A stretch of DNA of 7,641 nt. Origin: Avisuccinivibrio_A sp964399665 (GTDB lineage: Bacteria > Pseudomonadota > Gammaproteobacteria > Enterobacterales > Succinivibrionaceae). Both the position numbers and the translations under genes were made by a program. Under the pieces are notes generated by a model. That model saw only the letters and a program-made list of their open reading frames with translations, was not told the DNA's origin and did no database searches. The stretch lies in contig CAYNSI010000101.1 of NCBI GenBank assembly GCA_964399665.1, positions 1-7,641 on the forward strand. The letters run 5' to 3'. Shown piece by piece: positions 1 through 7,121 of this stretch. Every line of letters starts with the position of its first letter. The stretch's first letter is position 1.

Positions 1-512
1 TTGCAGTGCACGCGCAGTTGATGGGATCTTCCCGTTTTAGGCATTAATTTTACAAGACACTGCTTCTTTATATAGTCATTGAACAAGGGCTCATAACAGG
101 TAAGGGCAGGACGGCCCTCCTTGAAATCGACTATTTGATAGGGGCGGTTGTCAATATCGGTCCTAAGGGGCAAATCTATAGTGCCGCCCTCATTTATATT
201 TCCGCTTACCCAGGCAACGTAACGCTTAAGAGGCTTTCTTTCCATGAATTGTCTGCCAAGTTTGGATACAGCCTCTTTATGAAGCCCTACCACCAAAACT
301 CCTGAGGTGCCCAAATCAAGTCTATGTACAGCATGAGCTTCAGGATACTTTGCGCGCACTCTGGAGAGAATACTGTCAAAATACTCCGCCTTTTTCCCGG
401 GGACAGATAAAATTCCTGAGGGCTTATTTACCACAATAATGTCAGCATCTTCATAAAGCACATCAAGAAAAGGATTCTTGGGAGGATCATAGATAAAAGG
501 GCTGGTCTGCAT
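1..512 (-). CDS. rluA: Dual-specificity pseudouridine synthase RluA, C-terminus cut by window edge
   Basis: RluA converts uridine to pseudouridine in 23S rRNA (U746 in E. coli) and in tRNA anticodon arms (U32). I translated the 170 codons present from the ATG at 512-510. Visible landmarks are the N-terminal YEDADIIVVNKPSGILSVPG segment (residues 20-39), the catalytic motif HRLDLGTSG with the family's catalytic Asp at residue 66, and KTGRSHQLRVH near the edge (159-169). The N-terminus aligns with E. coli RluA without the S4 domain that RluD carries, which supports this start. About 50 residues are missing off the left edge. The nearest Shine-Dalgarno-like AAAGG lies 13 nt upstream, longer than usual. 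The gene is 50 bp downstream of bamD in the same direction with no clear terminator between, so co-transcription is likely. The closest alternative is another RluA-family paralogue, but the NKPSGILSVPG and HRLD context fits RluA best. Confidence 0.9.
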   Translation of the reverse strand, partial: MQTSPFIYDPPKNPFLDVLYEDADIIVVNKPSGILSVPGKKAEYFDSILSRVRAKYPEAHAVHRLDLGTSGVLVVGLHKEAVSKLGRQFMERKPLKRYVAWVSGNINEGGTIDLPLRTDIDNRPYQIVDFKEGRPALTCYEPLFNDYIKKQCLVKLMPKTGRSHQLRVHC

Positions 513-562
513 GGCATATTTACAGCCTTTAGGATTTAATCCTGGGGCTGCTGTAAACTGGA

Positions 563-1309
563 CTAACGACTTGCAAACGAAGCGTTGTAAACCCTTTGGG
601 TATTTTGAGCCGGAACCGGAAGTCCCAAGGCATCGTAGCTTTCTTTCATAAGTTCCAGGGCTCTTCTTAAGTAGGATGTGCCTCGATATGAGTAGAGGAT
701 ATTTTGGCAGTGTCTTATGGCTGAAACATAGGCTTCCCTGTCATAATAAAATCTTGCGATAGTGTACTCACGTTCTGCCAGCTGTTCCCTGATATAAATA
801 ATGCGCTGATAGGCGTCTGGAATGTAAAGGCTGTTGGGGTAAGTCTCCATTAACTCCTTGAAGATTTTAATGGCCTCATAGTAATAGGTAGGATCTTTGA
901 GGGAACGGTTAAGCCCCAGGAAGTCCTGGATAAGATCCGAGCGCATCTGGATTTGGTTAAGTCCCTTCATGAACATGACATAGTCAGCATTCGGACTTGT
1001 TGGACTTAAGCGTTCAAAGCGACTTATCTGGGCCGAAGTCAGTTCAGGCTCGCGGGTCTTGTAGTACACGTAAATGAGATCTAATTGGATCTGTTCGGAG
1101 TATTCTCCGAATGGGTAGCGGGTATCAAGTGCCTCAAGATAGCGGCGGGCTGTTGTGAAATCGCCTGAGGCCATGGAGCTGTGTGCTACCTCATAAAGAG
1201 TATGAGGTGAAACATCAGGAACTTCATCAATATTGTAATTGGAAGAGCAGGCAGCACAGAGGACTGCTGCAGCTGCAGCAAAAACTGATGAAAGCAGAAA
1301 TTTGAACAT
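563..1309 (-). CDS. bamD: Outer membrane protein assembly lipoprotein BamD
   Basis: BamD is the essential lipoprotein of the BAM complex. It sits on the periplasmic face of the outer membrane, binds BamA and helps insert beta-barrel proteins. The 248-residue product begins with a signal peptide (MFKFLLSSVFAAAAAV) ending in a lipobox-like LCAAC, so Cys21 would be the lipidated residue. The mature part contains TPR-type helical repeats. Blocks closely resembling E. coli BamD include LEALDTRYPFGEYSEQIQLD (about 63-82), LIYVYYK, NADYVMFMKGLNQ and YPNSLYIPDA. Length is normal for the family. The ATG at 1309 has GGAG 8 nt upstream (1321-1318), which supports the start. The gene is divergent from rluD, as in E. 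coli, and rluA follows in the same direction. The lipobox has Cys rather than the usual Leu at the -3 position, which is odd but leaves the lipidated Cys intact. Confidence 0.95.
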   Translation of the reverse strand: MFKFLLSSVFAAAAAVLCAACSSNYNIDEVPDVSPHTLYEVAHSSMASGDFTTARRYLEALDTRYPFGEYSEQIQLDLIYVYYKTREPELTSAQISRFERLSPTSPNADYVMFMKGLNQIQMRSDLIQDFLGLNRSLKDPTYYYEAIKIFKELMETYPNSLYIPDAYQRIIYIREQLAEREYTIARFYYDREAYVSAIRHCQNILYSYRGTSYLRRALELMKESYDALGLPVPAQNTQRVYNASFASR

Positions 1310-1352
1310 CTAATAGGCTCCGTAGTTGCAGGCCTGCGTGGACTTAAACTTG

Positions 1353-1373
1353 GGCAATTATAATATAATTGCC
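1353..1373. repeat. Perfect 21-bp palindrome in the bamD/rluD divergent region
   Basis: The arms are GGCAATTAT (1353-1361) and ATAATTGCC (1365-1373), a 9/9 match around a 3-bp centre (AAT). TATAAT hexamers lie inside it on the plus strand at 1359-1364 and 1364-1369, and on the minus strand at 1362-1357. It could be an operator overlapping divergent promoters for bamD and rluD. I did not find a convincing -35 at the right distance on either strand, so promoter assignment is uncertain. It is too AT-rich and lacks the T-tract of a terminator. A smaller 10-bp palindrome, GCAGGCCTGC, lies at 1328-1337 on the bamD side. Confidence 0.6.
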
Positions 1374-1495
1374 TTCATGATTTGAGCGGTGTACCTTAAA
1401 TTATCTCCCAAAAGACGACAATACTGTACTCCCTTCGGTCTGCCGCGTAAGTAAAACAGCATTGGTTCGTGTTCTCAAGGACCCTAAGCAAAGTA

Positions 1496-2470
1496 ATGGT
1501 TAGTAATACTCTTATACTGGAAGTTACGGATGAGCTGCATGGCAGAAGGCTTGATGCTGCCTTAGGTGCCCTTGATGATTCTCACTCGCGTACTCTGTTA
1601 AAAAAATGCATTGATGAAGGACTGGTGACCCTGGATGGAAAAGTGGCTGCCAAAGCAAATCTTAAGGTCAGCACAGGACAGAAAATTGCAGTTTCTTTTC
1701 CCAAAATGGAAGTATCAGAGGCGCAGGCCCAGGATTTACCCCTTAACACAGTCTATTTTGATGATGATATTTTAGTTGTCGACAAGCCTGCAGGCTTTGT
1801 AGTGCATCCCGGCGCCGGTGTCAATGACGGCACTGTTATGAATGCCCTTTTATATCATTTTCCGCAAACTGCAATACTGCCACGATGCGGGATAGTTCAT
1901 CGTCTTGATAAAGATACCTCAGGGCTTATGGTAATAGCTTTAAGCAGGACTGCTCAAACCTATCTTACAAGGGCAATTTCAAAACACAAAGTGATTAGAG
2001 AATATGAGGCTGTAGCAGAAGGTGAAATGATCTCAGGGGGCACCGTAAATGCTCCTATTGCAAGAGATCCGCATAATCGTACCAGGATGGCGGTTATGCC
2101 AGAAGGGCTGGGGCGCGAGGCTGTAACTCATTACAGGATCATGGAAAGATTCAGGGCCCATACCAGATTAAGGCTGCGCCTTGAGACGGGACGCACCCAT
2201 CAAATAAGGGTGCATATGGCTCATATTCACCACCCGCTTTTAGGAGATCCTCAGTACGGAGGCAGAAGAATAAAACATATCCCAGGAGCCGGTGAAGAGC
2301 TTAAGGAAGCTTTGAGGAATTTTAATCATCAGGCCCTTCATGCCGTACACCTTGAGTTTGATCACCCAATTTCCGGAAGCAGAGTAAGCTTTGACTCCAA
2401 AATTCCTGAAAAAATGGCAAAGCTTTTGGAGCTGCTCAGGAAGGATACCAGGGAACATGGCTTTAACTAA
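1496..2470 (+). CDS. rluD: 23S rRNA pseudouridine synthase RluD
   Basis: RluD makes the pseudouridines in helix 69 of 23S rRNA (1911, 1915, 1917 in E. coli), which matter for ribosome assembly and termination. From the ATG at 1496 the protein is 324 residues, close to the 326 of E. coli. It has an N-terminal S4 RNA-binding domain (about 17-75), then DILVVDKPAGFVVHPGAG (91-108), the catalytic motif HRLDKDTSG (135-143, catalytic Asp138), the block RLRLRLETGRTHQIRVHMAH (224-243) and the LGDPQYGGR segment. The frame is open from a GTG at 1469, which would add nine residues, but that start has no Shine-Dalgarno, whereas 1496 aligns with the E. coli N-terminus. AAGGA at 1477-1481 is 14 nt before the ATG, so the start is not fully certain. 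The 3' end overlaps pgeF by 14 bp, which implies an operon. Confidence 0.95.
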   Translation: MVSNTLILEVTDELHGRRLDAALGALDDSHSRTLLKKCIDEGLVTLDGKVAAKANLKVSTGQKIAVSFPKMEVSEAQAQDLPLNTVYFDDDILVVDKPAGFVVHPGAGVNDGTVMNALLYHFPQTAILPRCGIVHRLDKDTSGLMVIALSRTAQTYLTRAISKHKVIREYEAVAEGEMISGGTVNAPIARDPHNRTRMAVMPEGLGREAVTHYRIMERFRAHTRLRLRLETGRTHQIRVHMAHIHHPLLGDPQYGGRRIKHIPGAGEELKEALRNFNHQALHAVHLEFDHPISGSRVSFDSKIPEKMAKLLELLRKDTREHGFN

Positions 2471-3200
2471 ACTTGATTTAATTGAAATTCCCCTGCCTGT
2501 AGATGGTGTTGTGGCCTATCAAAGTACCTGCCTTAAAGGAGCAGGAGGCGGCAGTTATGGCTGCGGTAATTTAGCCTTTCATGTCGGTGATGATATAAAC
2601 AGGGTGCTTCAAAACCGCCGCGCCCTGAAAGAACAAATAGGCTGTAAAGCTCTAATCTTTATGGAGCAGACTCATAGTGCCGAAGTTGAGGTGGTAACTG
2701 ATGTTAATGCCGGGGAAGTTAAGGCAGACGGGATTATTACCACAGTACCGGGGTTGGCATTGGCTGTATTGACGGCGGACTGTCTGCCTCTTTTGCTGAT
2801 TGCAACTGCAGAAGAACTCAGGGCCGTTGCGGTTGTGCACTGCGGTTGGCGTGGTCTTTTAAAAGGCATTGTTTTTGAGGCTGTAAGTAAGCTTAAAGCT
2901 CTTGGGTGTTCTGAAATTTCAGCATGGCTGGGGCCCTGTATAGGAAAAAATTCCTATGAGGTGGATTTGCCGGTAAGAGAACAATTTAAGGATGATAAAG
3001 CAGCTCCTGATGCTTTTTTTGATCTTGGAAACTACAGATATCTTTTTGACTTGAAGAAGCTTTGTGCCAATTATCTGATGCAAGAAGGAGTCACCCGCAT
3101 TTTATCTTTTGAGGCTGATACCTTAAGCGACAAGCGCTTTTACTCTTATCGCAGAGAAAAAGTCACAGGCCGCATGGCCTCGGTAATCTTTCTTGCCTGA
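2457..3200 (+). CDS. pgeF: Peptidoglycan editing factor PgeF (YfiH, laccase-domain/DUF152 family)
   Basis: YfiH/PgeF family proteins are zinc-dependent polyphenol oxidase-like (laccase domain) enzymes. In E. coli loss of the gene allows wrong residues into the peptidoglycan stem peptide, hence the name; purine nucleoside phosphorylase activity has been described in relatives. From the ATG at 2457 the product is 247 residues, matching the family. Candidate metal/catalytic residues are all present: His73 in MEQTHSAEV, Cys109 in TADCLPLLL and His128 in VVHCGWRG. The C-terminus RFYSYRREKVTGRMASVIFL is the family signature. The same frame is open further 5' to 2391, but that extension lies inside rluD and has no counterpart in the family. 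AAGGA at 2441-2445 is 11 nt before the chosen ATG. The ATG lies inside the rluD 3' end, so translation is probably coupled. Confidence 0.93.
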   Translation: MALTKLDLIEIPLPVDGVVAYQSTCLKGAGGGSYGCGNLAFHVGDDINRVLQNRRALKEQIGCKALIFMEQTHSAEVEVVTDVNAGEVKADGIITTVPGLALAVLTADCLPLLLIATAEELRAVAVVHCGWRGLLKGIVFEAVSKLKALGCSEISAWLGPCIGKNSYEVDLPVREQFKDDKAAPDAFFDLGNYRYLFDLKKLCANYLMQEGVTRILSFEADTLSDKRFYSYRREKVTGRMASVIFLA

Positions 3201-3223
3201 GCCTTAAAAAGCACGGAAGGGCT

Positions 3224-3252
3224 CTTTAAAATAGTGTCTTTTGCCCCCATCT
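3224..3252 (+). promoter_or_regulatory. Sigma-32-type heat-shock promoter of clpB
   Basis: CTTTAAA (3224-3230), a 14-bp spacer, then CCCCATCT (3245-3252) closely match the RpoH consensus CTTGAAA / CCCCATnT with usual spacing. Only the G of CTTGAAA is replaced by T. Transcription would start near 3258-3260 and give a leader of about 40 nt ending in GGAGGG (3289-3294), 4 nt before the clpB ATG. It is inside the 98-bp pgeF-clpB gap, as expected for a separately inducible clpB. Confidence 0.8.
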
Positions 3253-3298
3253 TGTTTACAGGATGAGAAAAAAACTGGAAAAATGAACGGAGGGCAGA

Positions 3299-5884
3299 AT
3301 GCGGTTAGACAGATTTACTGTTAAGTTTCAGGAAGCATTGTCCGACGCACAGTCTTTAGCGGTAGGTCACGATAATCAATTTATTGAGCCTGTTCATATC
3401 ATGTCAGCCCTGGTAGCCCAGGAGGACGGATCCATTCGTCCGCTATTGACATTGGCAGGTTCAGATCCACAAGCGGTAAAAATTTTAACGGATGAAGCAG
3501 TAGACAAGCTCCCGAGAGTAAAGGGCGTAGGCGGAGATCTACAGTTATCCCCGCAAACCGGCAGAATTTTAAACTTATGCGATAAGCTTGCCCAAAAGAA
3601 TAATGATGCCTACATTTCATCTGAAATGTTTGTATTGGCTGCCATGGAAAGTGATGGTGAGCTCAAGCGGATCCTGGAGCAGTGCAATGTCACAAAAGAA
3701 AGGCTTTACAAGGCTCTTGAAACTGTACGTGCAGGGCAGCAGGTTTCTGATGAGAACGCCGAAAATGCCAGGGGAGCATTGAAGAAGTACACCATTGATC
3801 TTACGGAAAGAGCCGAGAAGGGCAAATTGGATCCTGTTATAGGACGCGATGATGAAATCAGGCGCACTATGCAGGTGCTGCAAAGAAGGACCAAAAACAA
3901 CCCGGTATTAATAGGTGAGCCTGGTGTCGGCAAGACCGCTATTGTAGAGGGGCTGGCACAGAGAATTGTTAAAGGTGAAGTGCCTGAGGGGCTTAAAAGC
4001 AAAAGAGTTCTAGCTCTTGATTTGGGTGCCCTTATAGCAGGTGCCAAATATAGAGGTGAGTTTGAGGAGCGCCTTAAGGCCGTATTGAATGAACTTGCCA
4101 AGGAGGAGGGCAGGGTCATTCTGTTCATAGATGAGATCCACACCATGGTAGGGGCCGGTAAAAGTGAAGGCTCTATGGACGCGGGGAATATGTTAAAGCC
4201 CGCATTGGCCAGAGGAGAGCTTCACTGCGTTGGCGCCACCACTCTTGATGAGTATCGTCAGTATATTGAAAAGGATGCCGCCCTTGAAAGGCGCTTTCAA
4301 AAGGTTCTGATCGATGAGCCCAGTGTGGAAAATACCATAGCTATTTTAAGGGGACTTAAAGAGCGCTATGAAATCCATCATCATGTGCAGATAACTGATC
4401 CTGCCATAGTAGCGGCGGCAACTCTTTCTAACCGCTATATTTCCGACAGACAGCTTCCTGACAAGGCAATTGATCTCATAGATGAGGCTGCAGCCAGCAT
4501 AAGACTGCAGATAGACTCAAAACCTGAGCCCCTGGACCGTTTGGATCACAAGCTTATTCAGCTGCGCATGGAGCGTCAGGCAGTTGCCAAGGAAACTGAT
4601 GAGGCAAGTAAAAAGCGTCTTGAGGCCATAGATGAAGAGATAAGGCACAGCGAGGATGAATACAATAAACTTGAGGAGATCTGGAAGAAAGAAAAGTTAA
4701 GTCACGAGGGGACTCAGAAATATAAGGTGGAGCTTGACAATGCCCGCCACGAGTTTGATGTGGCAAAGCGTAATGGTGATTTGGCCAGAATGTCTGAGCT
4801 CCAGTACGGTATTATTCCGGAACTTGAGAAAAAAATTGCCAAAGCGTCGAATTCTTCCGCTTCTGCAAATGAACTTGTCAAGCACAAGGTAACAGATGCG
4901 GAAATTGCTGAAGTAGTTTCCAGGGCAACTGGGATCCCTGTTGCCAAGATGCTGGAAGGAGAAAGGGAGAAGCTTTTGCATATGGAAGATAACCTTCATA
5001 AGAGGGTTATAGGCCAGGAGGAGGCAGTAGAGGCTATTTCAGGCGCTATAAGAAGAAGCAGGGCAGGCTTGTCTGATCCCAGCCGTCCTATAGGGTCGTT
5101 CATGTTTTTAGGTCCTACGGGAGTTGGTAAGACAGAGCTTTGTAAGGCTGTAGCAGAATTTCTCTTTGATACTGAAAAGGCCATGGTAAGAATAGACATG
5201 TCCGAGTTCATGGAAAAATTCGCAGTTTCAAGGCTTGTAGGCGCCCCGCCAGGTTATGTGGGCTATGAGCAGGGAGGTTATCTTACTGAAGCCGTAAGAA
5301 GAAGGCCTTATTCTGTGATCCTGCTTGATGAAATAGAAAAGGCCCATCCTGATGTATTTAATATACTGCTTCAGGTTTTGGATGACGGCCGTTTAACTGA
5401 TGGTCAGGGTCGCACGGTGGATTTTAAAAATACCGTGATAATTATGACCTCAAATTTAGGATCATCAATGATCCAGGAAGAGAGCGGCAGGAGATCCTAT
5501 AACGAGATAAAAGAGACATTACTTGAGATCCTGGAGAAGAACTTTAAGCCTGAGTTTTTAAACAGAGTTGATGAGACCGTGGTGTTCCATCCTTTAGGAA
5601 ATGAACATATTAAGAAGATAGCAGGTATTCAGCTTAATACCTTATTGGCCAGAGTAAGGGCCAACGGCTACAACGTGGAACTTGGAGAGAATGTTCTGGA
5701 ACGGGTGGCAAAGCTTGGGTTTGATCCTGTATTTGGAGCAAGACCATTAAAAAGAGCCATCCAAAATGCAGTAGAAGATCCTCTGTCACGAATGATTCTT
5801 TCAGGACAAATAAGTGTAGATAACTCTTACATTATTGATTTTACTGATGAAGGAGAACTTGTTCTCAAGGATGGGCGGCGGTAG
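3299..5884 (+). CDS. clpB: ATP-dependent protein disaggregase ClpB (Hsp100)
   Basis: ClpB is the hexameric cytoplasmic AAA+ disaggregase that works with DnaK/DnaJ/GrpE to extract polypeptides from aggregates after heat stress. The protein is 861 residues (E. coli 857). Domains in order are: N-terminal Clp-N domain (1-145); NBD1 with Walker A GEPGVGKT (206-213), pore-loop KYRGEFE (Tyr251), Walker B VILFIDEIH (273-281, Glu279) and Arg331/Arg332; coiled-coil M domain (about 410-525, with Tyr503); NBD2 with Walker A GPTGVGKT (605-612), pore-loop GYVGY (Tyr653), Walker B VILLDEIE (673-680, Glu678) and sensor-2 GAR (Arg815). All catalytic residues are intact. The start has GGAGGG 4 nt upstream and the N-terminus MRLDRFT matches E. 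coli. One deviation is Ala543 where E. coli has Trp (SRATGIPV versus ARWTGIPV). The gene sits in the rluD-pgeF-clpB array but has its own sigma-32-type promoter. Confidence 0.98.
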   Translation: MRLDRFTVKFQEALSDAQSLAVGHDNQFIEPVHIMSALVAQEDGSIRPLLTLAGSDPQAVKILTDEAVDKLPRVKGVGGDLQLSPQTGRILNLCDKLAQKNNDAYISSEMFVLAAMESDGELKRILEQCNVTKERLYKALETVRAGQQVSDENAENARGALKKYTIDLTERAEKGKLDPVIGRDDEIRRTMQVLQRRTKNNPVLIGEPGVGKTAIVEGLAQRIVKGEVPEGLKSKRVLALDLGALIAGAKYRGEFEERLKAVLNELAKEEGRVILFIDEIHTMVGAGKSEGSMDAGNMLKPALARGELHCVGATTLDEYRQYIEKDAALERRFQKVLIDEPSVENTIAILRGLKERYEIHHHVQITDPAIVAAATLSNRYISDRQLPDKAIDLIDEAAASIRLQIDSKPEPLDRLDHKLIQLRMERQAVAKETDEASKKRLEAIDEEIRHSEDEYNKLEEIWKKEKLSHEGTQKYKVELDNARHEFDVAKRNGDLARMSELQYGIIPELEKKIAKASNSSASANELVKHKVTDAEIAEVVSRATGIPVAKMLEGEREKLLHMEDNLHKRVIGQEEAVEAISGAIRRSRAGLSDPSRPIGSFMFLGPTGVGKTELCKAVAEFLFDTEKAMVRIDMSEFMEKFAVSRLVGAPPGYVGYEQGGYLTEAVRRRPYSVILLDEIEKAHPDVFNILLQVLDDGRLTDGQGRTVDFKNTVIIMTSNLGSSMIQEESGRRSYNEIKETLLEILEKNFKPEFLNRVDETVVFHPLGNEHIKKIAGIQLNTLLARVRANGYNVELGENVLERVAKLGFDPVFGARPLKRAIQNAVEDPLSRMILSGQISVDNSYIIDFTDEGELVLKDGRR

Positions 5885-5944
5885 GCTGGTGGCCTGCTGC
5901 AGGGGGTGTCTCTCTGATCTAAGAAAAACTCATTTGAGGTTATT

Positions 5945-5972
5945 GCGTATATTTTGAATTCAACGTATACGC
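5945..5972. repeat. 28-bp near-perfect palindrome between convergent clpB and the glycosyltransferase gene
   Basis: The outer arms are GCGTATA (5945-5951) and TATACGC (5966-5972), a perfect 7/7 inverted repeat. The centre is itself a 10-bp palindrome, TTGAATTCAA (5954-5963). Overall 12 of 14 symmetric positions pair, plus one T-G. Neither flank has a T-tract, so it does not look like an ordinary intrinsic terminator, although it is placed where a bidirectional one would be expected. A protein-binding dyad or a transcript-end hairpin are the alternatives. The rest of 5885-6033 shows no ORF and no clear terminator. Confidence 0.55.
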
Positions 5973-6033
5973 ATTCACCATCATCTTTATCCAACAGGCC
6001 TCACTAAAAGACTGCGTGGCTGAGCACTAACAA

Positions 6034-7039
6034 CTATGTTCTAGAATTACTCTTTAAAAGCAAAATCCCCAAGATCCCCTTTTGACGTACCTTAATATAA
6101 TAATGCCTTAGATAGTAAAAGACTGCCGCTCTGAAAAACCCACGTCTAAAAAGAACCTTGGCTAAATATTTGGTTGCAAAGCGGTTATTGTAGTAATTAA
6201 TAAAGACCTTCTTATTTTTGCGAAAAGAGATCCAATCGCAGACATTTGGAGCAAAGATCTTGGCATACTTTCTAAAAAATTTTGTCTCAGCTTTGTGGTG
6301 ATTATAATGCCAAGGTTCCCACGGCTTACGCCAGGGGTAATGTAAGAAGACAGTATTATGTTTTACCTGCCACATGGACTGAAAATTATCGGTAAATTCC
6401 GAGAACTTGCCTATGGCGGCGGCATTTAGCGCATCTTGATCTGGTAATATGGGCCTATATTTAATTACATTTTCTATAGCCTTATTCCCAATCTCAGCGT
6501 TTTGCCATTTTTTTATATCAATGCTCAAAAGGGACGACCAAAAATAAGTTGTAACCTCAGTACCGCAGACACGATCTGTCTTGCTCCTCATGCCGGCTCC
6601 TTTTGAAGCTCTAATTGCCGTATCTGCAAGGGGAAAGAGAAAAAGCTTAAAATCAGGGAGAGGAGAGATATTAACCATATCAACATCAGCGTAAAGGACC
6701 GTGCCCTCATCCTTGAAATACTCGTCGATGAAAAGGCGGGCACATTGCACCGCCATTCTGTGATTGACTCTTTTTCTAAGTTCTTGGAATTTTGCAAAGC
6801 GGTTAAATGTCTTTAACACAATTTTAAGATTCTTGTTGCCGTAAAGTTCGTACAATCGCTTTTCAAGATGCTGTTGTATTGCTTGAATATCATCTTCGCT
6901 GACTGCAATATAGAAAGTAAATTTGATATCAGGATTATTCTCGATAAGAGAGATCATCAAGGCACCGGCACCCAAGATAAAACCATTATCTAAACATAAA
7001 AGAACCTTAAGTTCTCTCTCTAACGAACGTTGTTTCCAT
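6034..7039 (-). CDS. GT8-family glycosyltransferase (LPS/surface glycan type), 5' frameshift at a GA tract
   Basis: This looks like a retaining GT8 glycosyltransferase, the family of LPS core enzymes such as WaaO/WaaJ and of LgtC, transferring a sugar from a nucleotide-sugar. The intact frame (6034-6975, 313 codons from a TTG) has the metal-binding DxD as LYADVDMV, LPDQDALN, and HYPWRKPW resembling the family HxxGxxKPW motif. The basic, aromatic C-terminus (RFATKYLAKVLFRRGFFRAAV) suits peripheral membrane attachment. The TTG would remove the first nucleotide-binding strand: ELKVLLCLDNGFI is encoded in frame just upstream (7014-6976). That open frame has no ATG, GTG or TTG before its stop at 7086-7084. 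The only good start, ATG at 7039 with AGAAGG 5 nt upstream (7050-7045), is in another frame and hits TAA at 7009-7007 after ten codons. One extra GA would join METTFVRE to the body, giving about 335 residues. As given, the gene is probably not expressed full length. Acceptor unknown. Confidence 0.75.
7013..7021 (-). repeat. GA dinucleotide tract (4.5 units) at the frameshift in the glycosyltransferase 5' end
   Basis: On the coding strand the tract reads AGAGAGAGA, at codons 7-9 after the ATG at 7039. It lies between the start codon with its ribosome binding site and the conserved GT8 body. Gaining one unit restores the frame; losing one does not. The tract is short for a classical phase-variation repeat, but it sits in the right place for a slippage switch. 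Confidence 0.6.
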
Positions 7040-7092
7040 AGAACCCTTCTAAAATTGACCAGCGAGCTGCCAAGAGCCGTGTTCTAAGAGCT

Positions 7093-7121
7093 AACATAAT
7101 CAATAACATTGGAAAAATCAA
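7093..7121 (-). promoter_or_regulatory. Candidate sigma-70 promoter of the glycosyltransferase gene
   Basis: On the minus strand, TTGATT (7121-7116), a 17-bp spacer and TATGTT (7098-7093) match the sigma-70 pattern with ideal spacing. Transcription would start near 7086, giving a leader of about 47 nt before the ATG at 7039. This supports 7039 rather than 6975 as the natural start. It is assigned by eye only. Confidence 0.45.

Noticed and set aside
1469..1495. GTG start for rluD adding nine residues
   Set aside because: No Shine-Dalgarno before the GTG, and the E. coli RluD N-terminus aligns with the ATG at 1496.
2391..2456. Longer pgeF start adding 22 residues
   Set aside because: The extension lies inside rluD and has no counterpart in the YfiH family; the ATG at 2457 matches the family N-terminus and has AAGGA upstream.
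3199..3224. GAGCC/GGCTC inverted repeat just after pgeF as a terminator
   Set aside because: Only a 5-bp stem with a 16-nt loop; the following TTTAAA is better explained as the -35 of the clpB heat-shock promoter.
3706..4146. A 146-codon minus-strand open frame opposite clpB
   Set aside because: Antisense shadow of the conserved ClpB NBD1 coding sequence; low-complexity Ser/Leu-rich translation with no recognisable domain.
5945..5972. dif-like XerCD recombination site
   Set aside because: The length fits, but the half-sites do not match the dif half-sites (GGTGCGCATAA / TTATGTTAAAT) and the symmetry is too complete for a dif core.
7007..7021. Programmed +1 ribosomal frameshift (prfB-like) in the glycosyltransferase gene
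   Set aside because: The codon before the stop (ACT TAA) does not offer the good re-pairing seen in CTT TGA of prfB, and no internal Shine-Dalgarno stimulator is in place; repeat slippage is simpler.
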